Shown in pieces: positions 8,165 through 16,034 of a stretch of DNA of 51,179 bases. The translations under genes and the position numbers were made by a program. The DNA is taken from assembly GCF_003470205.1 (NCBI RefSeq), contig NZ_QWKP01000209.1:1-51179 (forward strand), in the 5' to 3' direction. The notes beneath the pieces were generated by a model. That model was not told where the DNA came from and ran no database searches. It saw nothing but the letters and a program-made list of their open reading frames with translations. The stretch's first letter is position 1; each line of letters starts with the position of its first letter. This DNA is from Cellulomonas rhizosphaerae. Lineage in GTDB: Bacteria; Actinomycetota; Actinomycetes; Actinomycetales; Cellulomonadaceae.

Positions 8165-9250
8165 TCACTCCCGTCCGTAGCGCTCTTCGCCACGCCAGAA
8201 GGCGAGGAAGCCGATGCCCAGCGCCAGGACGGCCCACACAGCGCCGGCCACCCACATCGTCCAGTCGAGCGGGATCGACGGCTCGTCGAGCACCGTCGAG
8301 CGCGTCAGGTTGAGGAACACCGCGACCGGCTGGTACGCGAGGACGTGCGAGATGACGGGGTACTTGACGATGTGCTCGATGCTGAAGAGGACACCGGAGC
8401 CGTAGAAGACGAACCGGAGGACGAACGGAATCACGTTGTTCAGGTCCGGCGTGATCGCGACCCATCGGGCCACCAAGAATGCGCAGCCCATGTTGAAGAC
8501 GAACATGAGCCCGATCGCGACGGGCAGGAGCAGCAGCCGCCACGTGATCGGCACCTCCTCCATCTCGGGGAGCAACCCCGAGAGCCACGCGATGGCGCAC
8601 ATCACGGCGAGTGCCGGTCCGAGCGTCGTCAGTTCCGTGAGCGTCGTAGAGACCGGCAGCGAGGCCCTCGGGAAGTGGACCGATCGCACCAGGTTGAGAT
8701 TCCCCTTGAGCGAGTTCGCCCCCGCCGACACCGACGACTCGAAGAACCTGTAGATGAACACCCCGACGACGATGAAGGCTATGCCGTTGTTCACACCCCG
8801 CGTGGTCGGCACGATGACGCCGAAGATGACCACGTACACGATCGAGTTCAGCAACGGGTTGAGGACCGACCACAGCTGACCCAGGTACGAGCCCTGGTTG
8901 CGCGCGTAGGCCTTCGCCGAGCCGAGAGTGCGGATGAAGGCTCGCCGGGCCCACACCGAGCGCACGTACTCGCCGACCGGAGGTCGCACGCCCATCTGGC
9001 GCAGGCCGCTCGCCACGGCGACCGCTCGCATCTGCTCGCTCTCCGCGAAGGGCCCGAGTGGCGCAGGCAGCGCCCCGTTCTCGGGTGCCGCGGCAGTCGG
9101 GCGAACAGGAATCGCGTCAGTGCTCGCGGCCGTCGTCTTGACCTGCGACGCCTGCCCCGAGGAACGCGTGGGTGCACTCACGTCGCGGGGGAACCAATCT
9201 GTCGAGGACGAGGCAACGACCGGACCTTGACGGACCGACCGACGAACCAT
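8165..9250 (-). CDS. Polysaccharide/teichoic acid export ABC transporter permease (TagG/Wzm-like)
   Basis: An ABC2-type membrane protein with about six transmembrane helices in residues ~105-355, including YVVIFGVIVPT and LLPVAIGLMFVFNMG segments, and the family's amphipathic lead-in (YARNQGSYLGQLWSVLNPL). It pairs with the ATPase encoded immediately downstream to move undecaprenyl-linked polymer across the membrane. The N-terminal ~90 residues are low-complexity and probably cytoplasmic. Start is uncertain: ATG 9250 is listed but lacks a Shine-Dalgarno sequence. A minus-strand TATTAT overlaps this ATG; if it is the -10 box, translation would have to begin downstream, for example at GTG 9181. 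The divergent gene at 9333 shares the control region. Confidence 0.88.
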   Translation of the reverse strand: MVRRSVRQGPVVASSSTDWFPRDVSAPTRSSGQASQVKTTAASTDAIPVRPTAAAPENGALPAPLGPFAESEQMRAVAVASGLRQMGVRPPVGEYVRSVWARRAFIRTLGSAKAYARNQGSYLGQLWSVLNPLLNSIVYVVIFGVIVPTTRGVNNGIAFIVVGVFIYRFFESSVSAGANSLKGNLNLVRSVHFPRASLPVSTTLTELTTLGPALAVMCAIAWLSGLLPEMEEVPITWRLLLLPVAIGLMFVFNMGCAFLVARWVAITPDLNNVIPFVLRFVFYGSGVLFSIEHIVKYPVISHVLAYQPVAVFLNLTRSTVLDEPSIPLDWTMWVAGAVWAVLALGIGFLAFWRGEERYGRE

Positions 9251-9253
9251 AAT
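9227..9253 (+). promoter_or_regulatory. Candidate TTGACG...CATAAT promoter
   Basis: Plus-strand TTGACG (9227-9232) is followed after 15 bases by CATAAT (9248-9253), which is unusually AT-rich for this window. It overlaps the start region of the permease gene and would read toward the SpoIID-like gene at 9333. The 15-base spacer is short, so this is tentative; the TACCCT box at 9297 is an alternative. Confidence 0.3.
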
Positions 9254-9267
9254 AGACGCGTACCGCA

Positions 9268-9288
9268 CAGGCCCGGTCCACGGGCCTG
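9268..9288. repeat. Perfect inverted repeat in a divergent control region
   Basis: CAGGCCCG (9268-9275) and CGGGCCTG (9281-9288) are exact reverse complements around a 5-base centre. The element sits in the gap between the divergent ABC exporter (start 9250) and SpoIID-like gene (start 9333), between candidate -10 boxes for each. Placement and symmetry suit an operator for a dimeric regulator; an RNA hairpin is the alternative. Confidence 0.45.
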
Positions 9289-9296
9289 GATTCGCC

Positions 9297-9302
9297 TACC
9301 CT
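9297..9302 (+). promoter_or_regulatory. Candidate -10 box TACCCT
   Basis: TACCCTGG lies 30 bases before ATG 9333. The same hexamer precedes three other plus-strand genes at similar distance (11207, 28684, 34926). No clear -35 box. Confidence 0.35.
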
Positions 9303-9332
9303 GGCTCGGTCGTCGCACCGAAGGAGCCTGCC

Positions 9333-11168
9333 ATGCCATCCCGCAGCCGTCTGCACCTGAGCCGGGTCGCGAGCGTGGTTGCCGCTGCACTCGTGCTCAC
9401 CGGGCTCGCCACAGCGCCGGCGAGCGGCGCCTCGAGCGCGGTGACGGCGCGCCTCACCGGGCCGGCAACCATCAACCCGCTGCAGACGACGACGCTGACC
9501 GCGACCTACACGAAGAACGGCACACCCGTCGCTCACGCGACGCTCAAGCTGCAGAAACACTCCCCGACCGGCTGGCGAACCGTCCGCACGTTTCCCGTGC
9601 GAGCCGGCTCGGGGACCTACACCCTCGCCCCGAACGGAAACACCTCGTACCGGGTGGCAAACCACGACGGGAGCGAGGTGTCGTCGATCCTGCGCGTCGC
9701 CGTCGCCTCCACCTACGTCCACGCAGCCGTCGCGGGCAAGAGCTCCGTCGCCGCCGGAGCAGCCACGACTCTGTCAGCGTGGTACGTCAAGGGCGGAGCG
9801 CCCGTGCCGACTGCCGTGCTGACGCTGCAGCGCAAGGCAGGGTCTTCCTGGGTCAGCGCCCGCACGGTCACGATTGTCCACGGCCGCGGGACGACGACTG
9901 TGACGCCGTCCGTCACGGCGAACTACCGCCTGGTCAACCACGACGGGTCCCGCATCAGCCCCACCGCGACCGTCCGGGTCGTGTCCGGTCCGTCGTCATT
10001 CAACGTCACAGGGTCCGGGTACGGTCACGGCGTGGGGATGTCGCAGTACGGCGCGTACGCGATGGCCTTGGCCGGTAGTACCGCCGCTGGCGTCCTCGAG
10101 CACTACTACACCGGTGCCGACGTCGCGACCAGGACGACGAAGAAAACCGTCGCCGTGCAGATCCTCGGACCCGAGCCCTACAGGTTCAAGGGCTATGCCG
10201 ACACGGCCACGTCCGCGACGTTCACGGTGAGCGCGGGACTGTGGCGCGTGCGGACACAGGACGGCTCGGCTGCGTTCGAAGGCACGGCGTCTCAGCCGGT
10301 TGCGCTCAAGGTCGTCGGAACCCAGGTCCGGGCGACGCAGGGCAGCCGCACGCTCTCGGCGGCGCGGATCCGGCTGTTCTGGAGCGGCACGGATGCCTGG
10401 CACAGCACCGCGACGAAGGCCGTCGCGTCGATCTCCGGCGCCCAGGGCGCCTACCGCCACGGCGAGCTGACCGCCACGGTGATCGGGGGGAAGCTCAATG
10501 TCGTCAACGAGCTGCTGCTCAACACCGACTACCTCTACGGGATCGCCGAGATGCCGTCTTCCTGGGGTTCCGGGAAGGGCACGCACGCCCTCGCCGCGCA
10601 GGCCATCGCCGCGCGCAGCTACGCCCTGACCAAGACGGGCACACGCAAGGCGGGGTGCGACTGCCATCTCGTGGACGACGTGCGTGACCAGAACTTCACC
10701 GGCTGGAAGAAGGAGAGTGAGGGTTCCGGCGCGCAGTGGGGCAAGCTGTGGGTCGCCGCCGTCGATCGCACGGTCACGAGCGCCGCATCGGCGCAGGTGC
10801 TGACATACAAGGGCGCAGCGATCGCGACGCACTACTACTCGGCATCGGGTGGAGGCACCGGGAACAGCGAGGACGTGTGGTCGTCGACAATCCCGTGGGA
10901 GCGCAGCGTATCCGACCCATGGTCGCTCAGGGCACCCGGGAACCCCAACAAGGCGTGGACCGCGACACTCAGCCAGTCGTCGGCGCGACGCATCTTCGGA
11001 CTGAATGACGTGTTGAGCATCAAGATCGCCCAGAAGTGGCCGGGCGGGCAACTCCGTACGCTCGTTGCCACCGCACCGGACGGCACGACCCGCATCGTGA
11101 CAGGCAAGGCGGACGCCATGCGTGCCGAGCTCGGCCTCAAGGCGGCGTGGGTCACCTCGATCTCGTGA
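9333..11168 (+). CDS. Secreted SpoIID/LytB-domain protein with N-terminal Ig-like repeats
   Basis: A 611-residue protein; ATG 9333 follows AAGGAG at 9321-9326. A signal peptide occupies about residues 1-33. Two Ig-like units (~37-125 and ~128-217) share the pattern of an LQ(K/R) strand and an N(T/A)xYR(V/L)xNHDGS ending. GSGYGHGVGMSQYGAYAM follows at ~227-244. The SpoIID core carries YGIAEMPSSWG, with the conserved Glu at 406, then ALAAQAIAARSYAL and DQNFTGWKKES. SpoIID proteins are peptidoglycan lytic transglycosylases acting on denuded strands. Here the GHGxGMSQYGA motif comes before the catalytic core, as in many actinobacterial wall homologues. A paralogue is encoded at 25516-27606. Activity is inferred. 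Confidence 0.88.
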   Translation: MPSRSRLHLSRVASVVAAALVLTGLATAPASGASSAVTARLTGPATINPLQTTTLTATYTKNGTPVAHATLKLQKHSPTGWRTVRTFPVRAGSGTYTLAPNGNTSYRVANHDGSEVSSILRVAVASTYVHAAVAGKSSVAAGAATTLSAWYVKGGAPVPTAVLTLQRKAGSSWVSARTVTIVHGRGTTTVTPSVTANYRLVNHDGSRISPTATVRVVSGPSSFNVTGSGYGHGVGMSQYGAYAMALAGSTAAGVLEHYYTGADVATRTTKKTVAVQILGPEPYRFKGYADTATSATFTVSAGLWRVRTQDGSAAFEGTASQPVALKVVGTQVRATQGSRTLSAARIRLFWSGTDAWHSTATKAVASISGAQGAYRHGELTATVIGGKLNVVNELLLNTDYLYGIAEMPSSWGSGKGTHALAAQAIAARSYALTKTGTRKAGCDCHLVDDVRDQNFTGWKKESEGSGAQWGKLWVAAVDRTVTSAASAQVLTYKGAAIATHYYSASGGGTGNSEDVWSSTIPWERSVSDPWSLRAPGNPNKAWTATLSQSSARRIFGLNDVLSIKIAQKWPGGQLRTLVATAPDGTTRIVTGKADAMRAELGLKAAWVTSIS

Positions 11169-11206
11169 GCCGACGCTGAGGGGGCGGGCACCCTGCCGGG
11201 GTTCGT

Positions 11207-11212
11207 TACCCT
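11207..11212 (+). promoter_or_regulatory. Candidate -10 box TACCCT
   Basis: TACCCTAG lies 47 bases before the GTG start at 11260, in the gap after the SpoIID-like gene. It is the same hexamer as before 9333, 28732 and 34970. Confidence 0.35.
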
Positions 11213-11259
11213 AGGGACGCGATCACGGGGCGTGAGCGCGGTCGAGCGAGAGGAACGTC

Positions 11260-12708
11260 GTGCGCACCATCGGTGTCGTCCTTGCCGGAGGAGTCGGGGC
11301 CCGGCTGGGCCTGAGCATCCCCAAGCAGATGGTCAAGGTCGCCGGGCGGACGATCCTGGAGCACACGGTCGCTGCGATGAATGCGTCGCCGGACATCGAC
11401 GAGCTCATCGTGATGATCACCCCCGGCTGGTCCGAGCAGACCGCCACCCTCCTCGGCAGTCGCTTCGCGAAGGTCACCCGAATCCTCGAAGGTGGATCCA
11501 CGCGGAACGAGACCACGCGCAAGGTCCTCGACGCGCTGGGATCGGACGAGATCAAGGTCGTGCTGCACGACGCCGTGCGGCCCCTGCTCGACGAGCGGAT
11601 CATCGCCGACTGCGTCAACGCCCTGGACGACTTCGGCGCGGTCGACGTGGTCATACCTTCCGCGGACACGATCGTCGCGGTCGGTCCCGACGAGATCATC
11701 ACCTCCATCCCCGACCGCAGCGTGCTGCGCCGCGGGCAGACGCCGCAGGCCTTCCGCCTCTCGGTGCTCCGCGCCGCCTACGCCAAGGCGCTCGACGACC
11801 CATACTTCTCCGCGACCGACGACTGCGGCGTGGTGCTGAAGTACCTGCCCGAGGTGCCGATCAAGACCGTCGCGGGCGCGGAGCACAACCTCAAGGTGAC
11901 CCACCCCGTCGATCTGTTCATCGCGGACAAGCTCTTCCAGCTCGCGTCGCAGACCGCCCCGCAGCACGACGCCGACCCCGTCGGCTCGCAGTCGCTCGCA
12001 GGCCGCACGGTCGTCGTGCTCGGCGGCTCGTACGGGATCGGGGCGGAGATCGCCCAGCTCGCGGAGCGCTCGGGGGCGACCGTCGTCGCGCACGGCCGGT
12101 CGACGACCGGCCTGCACGTCCAGGACCCGGAGCAGATCGTCGCAGCGCTCGCCGACACCGCGCGCGTGCACGGGCGTATCGACGCGGTCGTGCTGACCGC
12201 TGGGGTGCTGCGGGTCGGGCGTCTCGGCGACGCGACCGACGAGGAGGTCGCCGAGTCGATCGCGGTCAACTACGTCGCCCCGGTGCAGGTCGCTCGCGCC
12301 GCCTACCCGTACCTGCGCGAGTCACAGGGGCACCTGCTGTTCTTCACGTCGTCCTCCTACACGCGCGGCCGCGAGAACTACTCGTTGTACTCGTCCACGA
12401 AGGCTGCTGTCGTGAACCTCACGCAGGCCCTCTCGGAGGAGTGGGCGCCGCAGCAGATCAAGGTCAACGTGATCAACCCCGAGCGCACCGCGACGCCGAT
12501 GCGCACCCAGGCGTTCGGCGATGAGGCGCCCGGTACTCTGTTGTCCGCCACCGAGGTGGCGGCGACGTCGATCGACGTCCTGACGTCCGACATCACGGGA
12601 CTGGTCGTCGACGTCCGGCGAGCAGCGGCGGGCACGACCGAGGGCAGCACGGTCGCCGACGCCCTCGCCGAGTCCGAGCACGACCTCGAGGCCCCCTCGC
12701 CCGCCTGA
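11260..12708 (+). CDS. Bifunctional CDP-ribitol synthase: cytidylyltransferase fused to ribulose-5-phosphate reductase
   Basis: A 482-residue fusion. Residues 1-~230 are an IspD/TarI-type cytidylyltransferase: AGGVGARLGLSIPKQM at 9-24, HDAVRP at 103-108. Residues ~245-460 are a short-chain dehydrogenase: GGSYGIG at 255-261, catalytic Ser in TSSS (363-366), Tyr377 and Lys381 in YSSTK. The order matches Bcs1/Acs1-type enzymes, which reduce ribulose-5-phosphate to ribitol-5-phosphate and couple it to CTP to give CDP-ribitol. An IspD with an unrelated reductase is possible but less likely next to phosphotransferase genes. GTG 11260 has AGAGGA at good spacing. It begins a plus-strand run continuing with the pyruvyl transferase and the membrane phosphotransferase, so CDP-ribitol would be used by the latter. 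Confidence 0.87.
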   Translation: MRTIGVVLAGGVGARLGLSIPKQMVKVAGRTILEHTVAAMNASPDIDELIVMITPGWSEQTATLLGSRFAKVTRILEGGSTRNETTRKVLDALGSDEIKVVLHDAVRPLLDERIIADCVNALDDFGAVDVVIPSADTIVAVGPDEIITSIPDRSVLRRGQTPQAFRLSVLRAAYAKALDDPYFSATDDCGVVLKYLPEVPIKTVAGAEHNLKVTHPVDLFIADKLFQLASQTAPQHDADPVGSQSLAGRTVVVLGGSYGIGAEIAQLAERSGATVVAHGRSTTGLHVQDPEQIVAALADTARVHGRIDAVVLTAGVLRVGRLGDATDEEVAESIAVNYVAPVQVARAAYPYLRESQGHLLFFTSSSYTRGRENYSLYSSTKAAVVNLTQALSEEWAPQQIKVNVINPERTATPMRTQAFGDEAPGTLLSATEVAATSIDVLTSDITGLVVDVRRAAAGTTEGSTVADALAESEHDLEAPSPA

Positions 12709-12774
12709 TCCAGCACCGCCCGCCCGACCACGACGGCCCGCAGGCCACACTCACGACACGGGAGTCTCATCCGC

Positions 12775-14250
12775 ATGCCGCGCTTCCTCATCCGCGCCGG
12801 GAAGGACCCGCGCACCGCCCTGTCCCACGAGCAGTCACTGGCGACGTCGACGCTGGGCGTCTTCGGGTCCAACTCGGGCAACATGCTCTTCTACAGCGGC
12901 GTGCACCGAGTCCTGAGCGTTCCGGGGACCGAGATCGTCGCGAACTCGTACGTGCACGAGCGCCCGTCGGTGAGCAAGTCCGACGTGAACCGCGTGAACG
13001 ACGAGTTCGACCGATTCATCCTGCCGATGGCCAACTCCTACCGTGACACCTTCCTGCCGCACCTGGAGCGGCTCGCGGGCGTCATCGAGAGCCTCACGGT
13101 GCCCGTCAACGTCATCGGGATCGGCGCGCAGCTGCCCTACGGCACCGCGTTCGACACCCTGCCCGACGAGTACAAGCGCGTCGTCAAGCGCTTCACCGCC
13201 GCCGTGCTCGACCGGTCCGAGTCCATCGGCGTGCGCGGGCAGTACACGGCCGAGATGCTTGAGCACCTGGGCTTCTCCTCGGACCGGATCGACGTGATCG
13301 GCTGCCCCTCGATGTTCGGCCGCGGCCAGCTCGGGCCGCTGCGTCGCAAGGTCGAGCGGCTCGAGAGCGACAGCGCGATCGCGATCAGCTACACGCCCAA
13401 GGTCGCCGGCGTGGCCGAGCTGGTCAACGCCAACGCCTCGCGCTACCGGCGGTCGGTCATCATCCCGCAGCAGCATCAGCGCCTCGCGCTCATGCTCTGG
13501 GGTGAGGACCCGGCCAAGGTCGCCGATCCCACGATGCCGATCCACACGGGCCACCGTCTCTACCGCGAGGACCGGATGCGATTCTTCGTCGACGCCTCGA
13601 CGTGGGTCGACTTCATGGCCGAGCAGGACTTCGCGTTCGGTACCCGCATCCACGGCAACGTGGCCGGCGTGCTCGCCGGTACGCCGTCGGTGGTGCTCGC
13701 GCACGACTCGCGAACGGTCGAGCTGTCGCAGTACCACGGCATTCCGTACCGCCTGTACTCGGACCTGCCGGCCGACGTCGATGCGCAGCGCCTGTACGAC
13801 GAGGCCGACTTCGACGCATTCGAGGGTCGCCAGCCCGAGACCTTCGCGACCTACCAGCGCTTCCTGGAGCGCAACGGACTCGAGCACATCTTCCAGGACG
13901 GAAAGGCGAACCGCGCCTACGACAAGGCCATCGACCGCGCGCCCTTCCCCGGCCCTGTGCACACGCTCATGGCCGACGGAGAGACGGGCCGCGAGCAGGT
14001 GATGGGTCGCTTGCGCTGGCTTCGCCAGGGCGCGAACGGTGACTTCGAGCGCTCCGCCTACGAGTTCGACCGGCCGTTCGTCGGCCCGCGCCAGGCAGCG
14101 ACGACTGCTCAGCTCGCCAAGCAGGTGCTCGGCCTGCAGTCCGACATCGCCCGTCTCCAGCGGCAGGTACGCGCGAAGGCTCCGGCCGCCGCTCCCACGA
14201 AGCCGTCGATCGTGCGCCGCGTCCGCCGACGGCTGCGCGGTCTGCGATGA
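12775..14250 (+). CDS. Polysaccharide pyruvyl transferase family protein
   Basis: A 491-residue protein starting at ATG 12775 with GGGAG upstream. The core (about 25-330) has the PS_pyruv_trans layout: GSNSGNMLFYSG near the N-terminus, VNVIGIGAQLPYG, SIGVRGQYTAEML, VIGCPSMF, and the C-terminal AFGTRIHGNVAGVLAGTPSVVLAHDSRT block. These enzymes use phosphoenolpyruvate to put ketal pyruvate on wall sugars, adding negative charge, although some members have other transferase roles. The last ~90 residues are an extension ending in a helical Gln/Arg-rich, then strongly basic tail (RRVRRRLRGLR), perhaps a membrane-surface anchor. The stop overlaps the next start (ATGA), so it is translationally coupled to the phosphotransferase. 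Confidence 0.85.
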   Translation: MPRFLIRAGKDPRTALSHEQSLATSTLGVFGSNSGNMLFYSGVHRVLSVPGTEIVANSYVHERPSVSKSDVNRVNDEFDRFILPMANSYRDTFLPHLERLAGVIESLTVPVNVIGIGAQLPYGTAFDTLPDEYKRVVKRFTAAVLDRSESIGVRGQYTAEMLEHLGFSSDRIDVIGCPSMFGRGQLGPLRRKVERLESDSAIAISYTPKVAGVAELVNANASRYRRSVIIPQQHQRLALMLWGEDPAKVADPTMPIHTGHRLYREDRMRFFVDASTWVDFMAEQDFAFGTRIHGNVAGVLAGTPSVVLAHDSRTVELSQYHGIPYRLYSDLPADVDAQRLYDEADFDAFEGRQPETFATYQRFLERNGLEHIFQDGKANRAYDKAIDRAPFPGPVHTLMADGETGREQVMGRLRWLRQGANGDFERSAYEFDRPFVGPRQAATTAQLAKQVLGLQSDIARLQRQVRAKAPAAAPTKPSIVRRVRRRLRGLR

Positions 14251-16034
14251 CGGAGGAGACCTCCGGAACGATCAAGGGGGAGGGCGAGGCCGGCACCGAC
14301 CCGGTCGTGGCCACCACCGCCTCTTCGGTCCCCTTCTGGCGCCGAGTGCTGGGAGCTGGCTTCTGGCCCGTCCTCGTCAACGCCAGCGCAGTGGCGTGTG
14401 CACTCGTCACGATCGCGGGCGGCTCGACTGGACTGGCCCTGACACTCGCGGGCTTCTCGGTGCTCGGTGTCCTCTCGCGAATCCGATGGAAAGGCGTCCT
14501 GTCCAGAACCCAGGCCTCGCCGCTGGGAGCGTGGACGACCGCGACGTCGAGCCTGCTGCTCGCGGTGGCGTCGGCCACGTCGCGTCACGATGTAGGCGAC
14601 CTCGTCTGGGTGGCACTCGTCGCCGTCCTGGTCTCAGTCGTGGTCGGTCCCACCCTGCGAGCAGCAGACAACGCCGGCTTCCCGGTGGCGCTGAACCTTC
14701 CGGGCGCCGACGTGCGAGCAACCGCGGCGTTCCCGCTGGGCCTCGTCTACATCAGCGCGCTGCTCGCCCTCGGCGCGCTCGCAGCACGACTCGCCTGGCC
14801 CGGAGCGTGGAACGCCGTGTCCGTCGTTCTCGCAGGCATCACCGTCATCGCGACGTTCGCGTGCGCCGTCGACACCTTCCTCCGTGTCCGGACCCGGCGT
14901 GCTGTGGAGGTACGTCTGCCCGAGCTGCTGGCAGCCTACGACCCGGCTTTCGCCCTGCACTGGCAGGCGCCGGCCGGCACCGCCTACCAGGCCGCCATGT
15001 GGCTGCCCTATCTCGAGCGGCTCGGACCGCCGTGGTTCGTGCTCGTGCGCACCACGACCAACCTGCATGACGTGAGAGGCTTGACGTCCGCCCCGATCGT
15101 CCTGCGCAAGGCGCTCGAAGACCTGGACCCCGTGGTCGTGCCGAGCCTTCGAGCCGTGTTCTACGTCAACACGGCCGTGCGCAACAGCCACATGGTCCGC
15201 TACTCCCACCTCACGCACGTCCAGCTGAACCACGGCGACAGCGACAAGGCGCCCAGCTTCAACCCGGTGTTCCGGATGTACGACCGCGACTTCGTGGCGG
15301 GCCAGGCAGCGATCGATCGGTTCGCCGCGAACGGCGTGTACATGCCTGAGCAGCTCTTCACCATTGTCGGGCGCCCCCAGGTCGAGGACGTCGCGGTGGC
15401 GCGCGGGCCGATCGCTCAGGTCACCGGACCGACAGTGCTGTACGCACCGACGTGGTCGGGGTTCTACGCGGACTCGGACTACTCGTCTCTCCGCAACGGC
15501 GCTGCGCTCGTCGAGGCGCTCCTCGCGCACGGATGCACTGTCATCTTCCGACCGCACCCGTACTCGCGGCGCGACGCCGCCCTGGCCGCGCAGTGCGACG
15601 CGATCTACGCACTGCTCACTGCCGACACCGCACGCGCGGGCCGCGCTCACCTCCACGGCGCGCAGGCGGAGCGCACCATGTCGATCGTCGACTGCTTCAA
15701 CGCGAGCGACGCGCTGGTCTCGGACGTGTCGAGCGTGGTCAACGACTACCTCTACTCCGAGAAGCCCTTCGCGATGGTCGCGGTCTCGGAGCCTGCGTCG
15801 ACCTTCCGCGCCTCGTTCCCCGTAGCAGCCGCTGCCTACGTGCTCGACGGCCACGACGGTCTGACCGGCGCCGACGAGGTTCTCCAGTCGATGCTCAGCC
15901 TCGATCCGTTGCAGGCGCAGCGCAGAGCGCTCAAGACGTACTACCTGGGCGACATCCCCGCCGAGCACTACGCAGACCGATTCCTGGCCGAGGCGCGCGC
16001 CGTGCTAGGACCGGCCCCAAGTTCTCAGGAGTAG
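14247..16034 (+). CDS. Membrane-fused CDP-glycerol/CDP-ribitol phosphotransferase (TagF/TarL-like)
   Basis: A 595-residue protein. The first ~215 residues contain about five hydrophobic helices (for example LVNASAVACALVTI and WVALVAVLVSVVVG). The rest is a Glyphos_transf domain with the family's key blocks: LNHGDSDK, the YAPTWSG motif, FRPHPYS, and DVSSVVNDYLYSEKP. TagB/TagF/TarL proteins transfer polyol-phosphate from CDP-glycerol or CDP-ribitol onto a lipid-linked chain. They are normally peripheral, so the integral N-terminal part is unusual. The gene shares an ATGA overlap with the pyruvyl transferase, and the CDP-ribitol synthase is upstream, so ribitol-phosphate is the likelier donor (inference). 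Its end overlaps the secreted EEP gene by 10 bases convergently. Confidence 0.85.
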   Translation: MTEETSGTIKGEGEAGTDPVVATTASSVPFWRRVLGAGFWPVLVNASAVACALVTIAGGSTGLALTLAGFSVLGVLSRIRWKGVLSRTQASPLGAWTTATSSLLLAVASATSRHDVGDLVWVALVAVLVSVVVGPTLRAADNAGFPVALNLPGADVRATAAFPLGLVYISALLALGALAARLAWPGAWNAVSVVLAGITVIATFACAVDTFLRVRTRRAVEVRLPELLAAYDPAFALHWQAPAGTAYQAAMWLPYLERLGPPWFVLVRTTTNLHDVRGLTSAPIVLRKALEDLDPVVVPSLRAVFYVNTAVRNSHMVRYSHLTHVQLNHGDSDKAPSFNPVFRMYDRDFVAGQAAIDRFAANGVYMPEQLFTIVGRPQVEDVAVARGPIAQVTGPTVLYAPTWSGFYADSDYSSLRNGAALVEALLAHGCTVIFRPHPYSRRDAALAAQCDAIYALLTADTARAGRAHLHGAQAERTMSIVDCFNASDALVSDVSSVVNDYLYSEKPFAMVAVSEPASTFRASFPVAAAAYVLDGHDGLTGADEVLQSMLSLDPLQAQRRALKTYYLGDIPAEHYADRFLAEARAVLGPAPSSQE

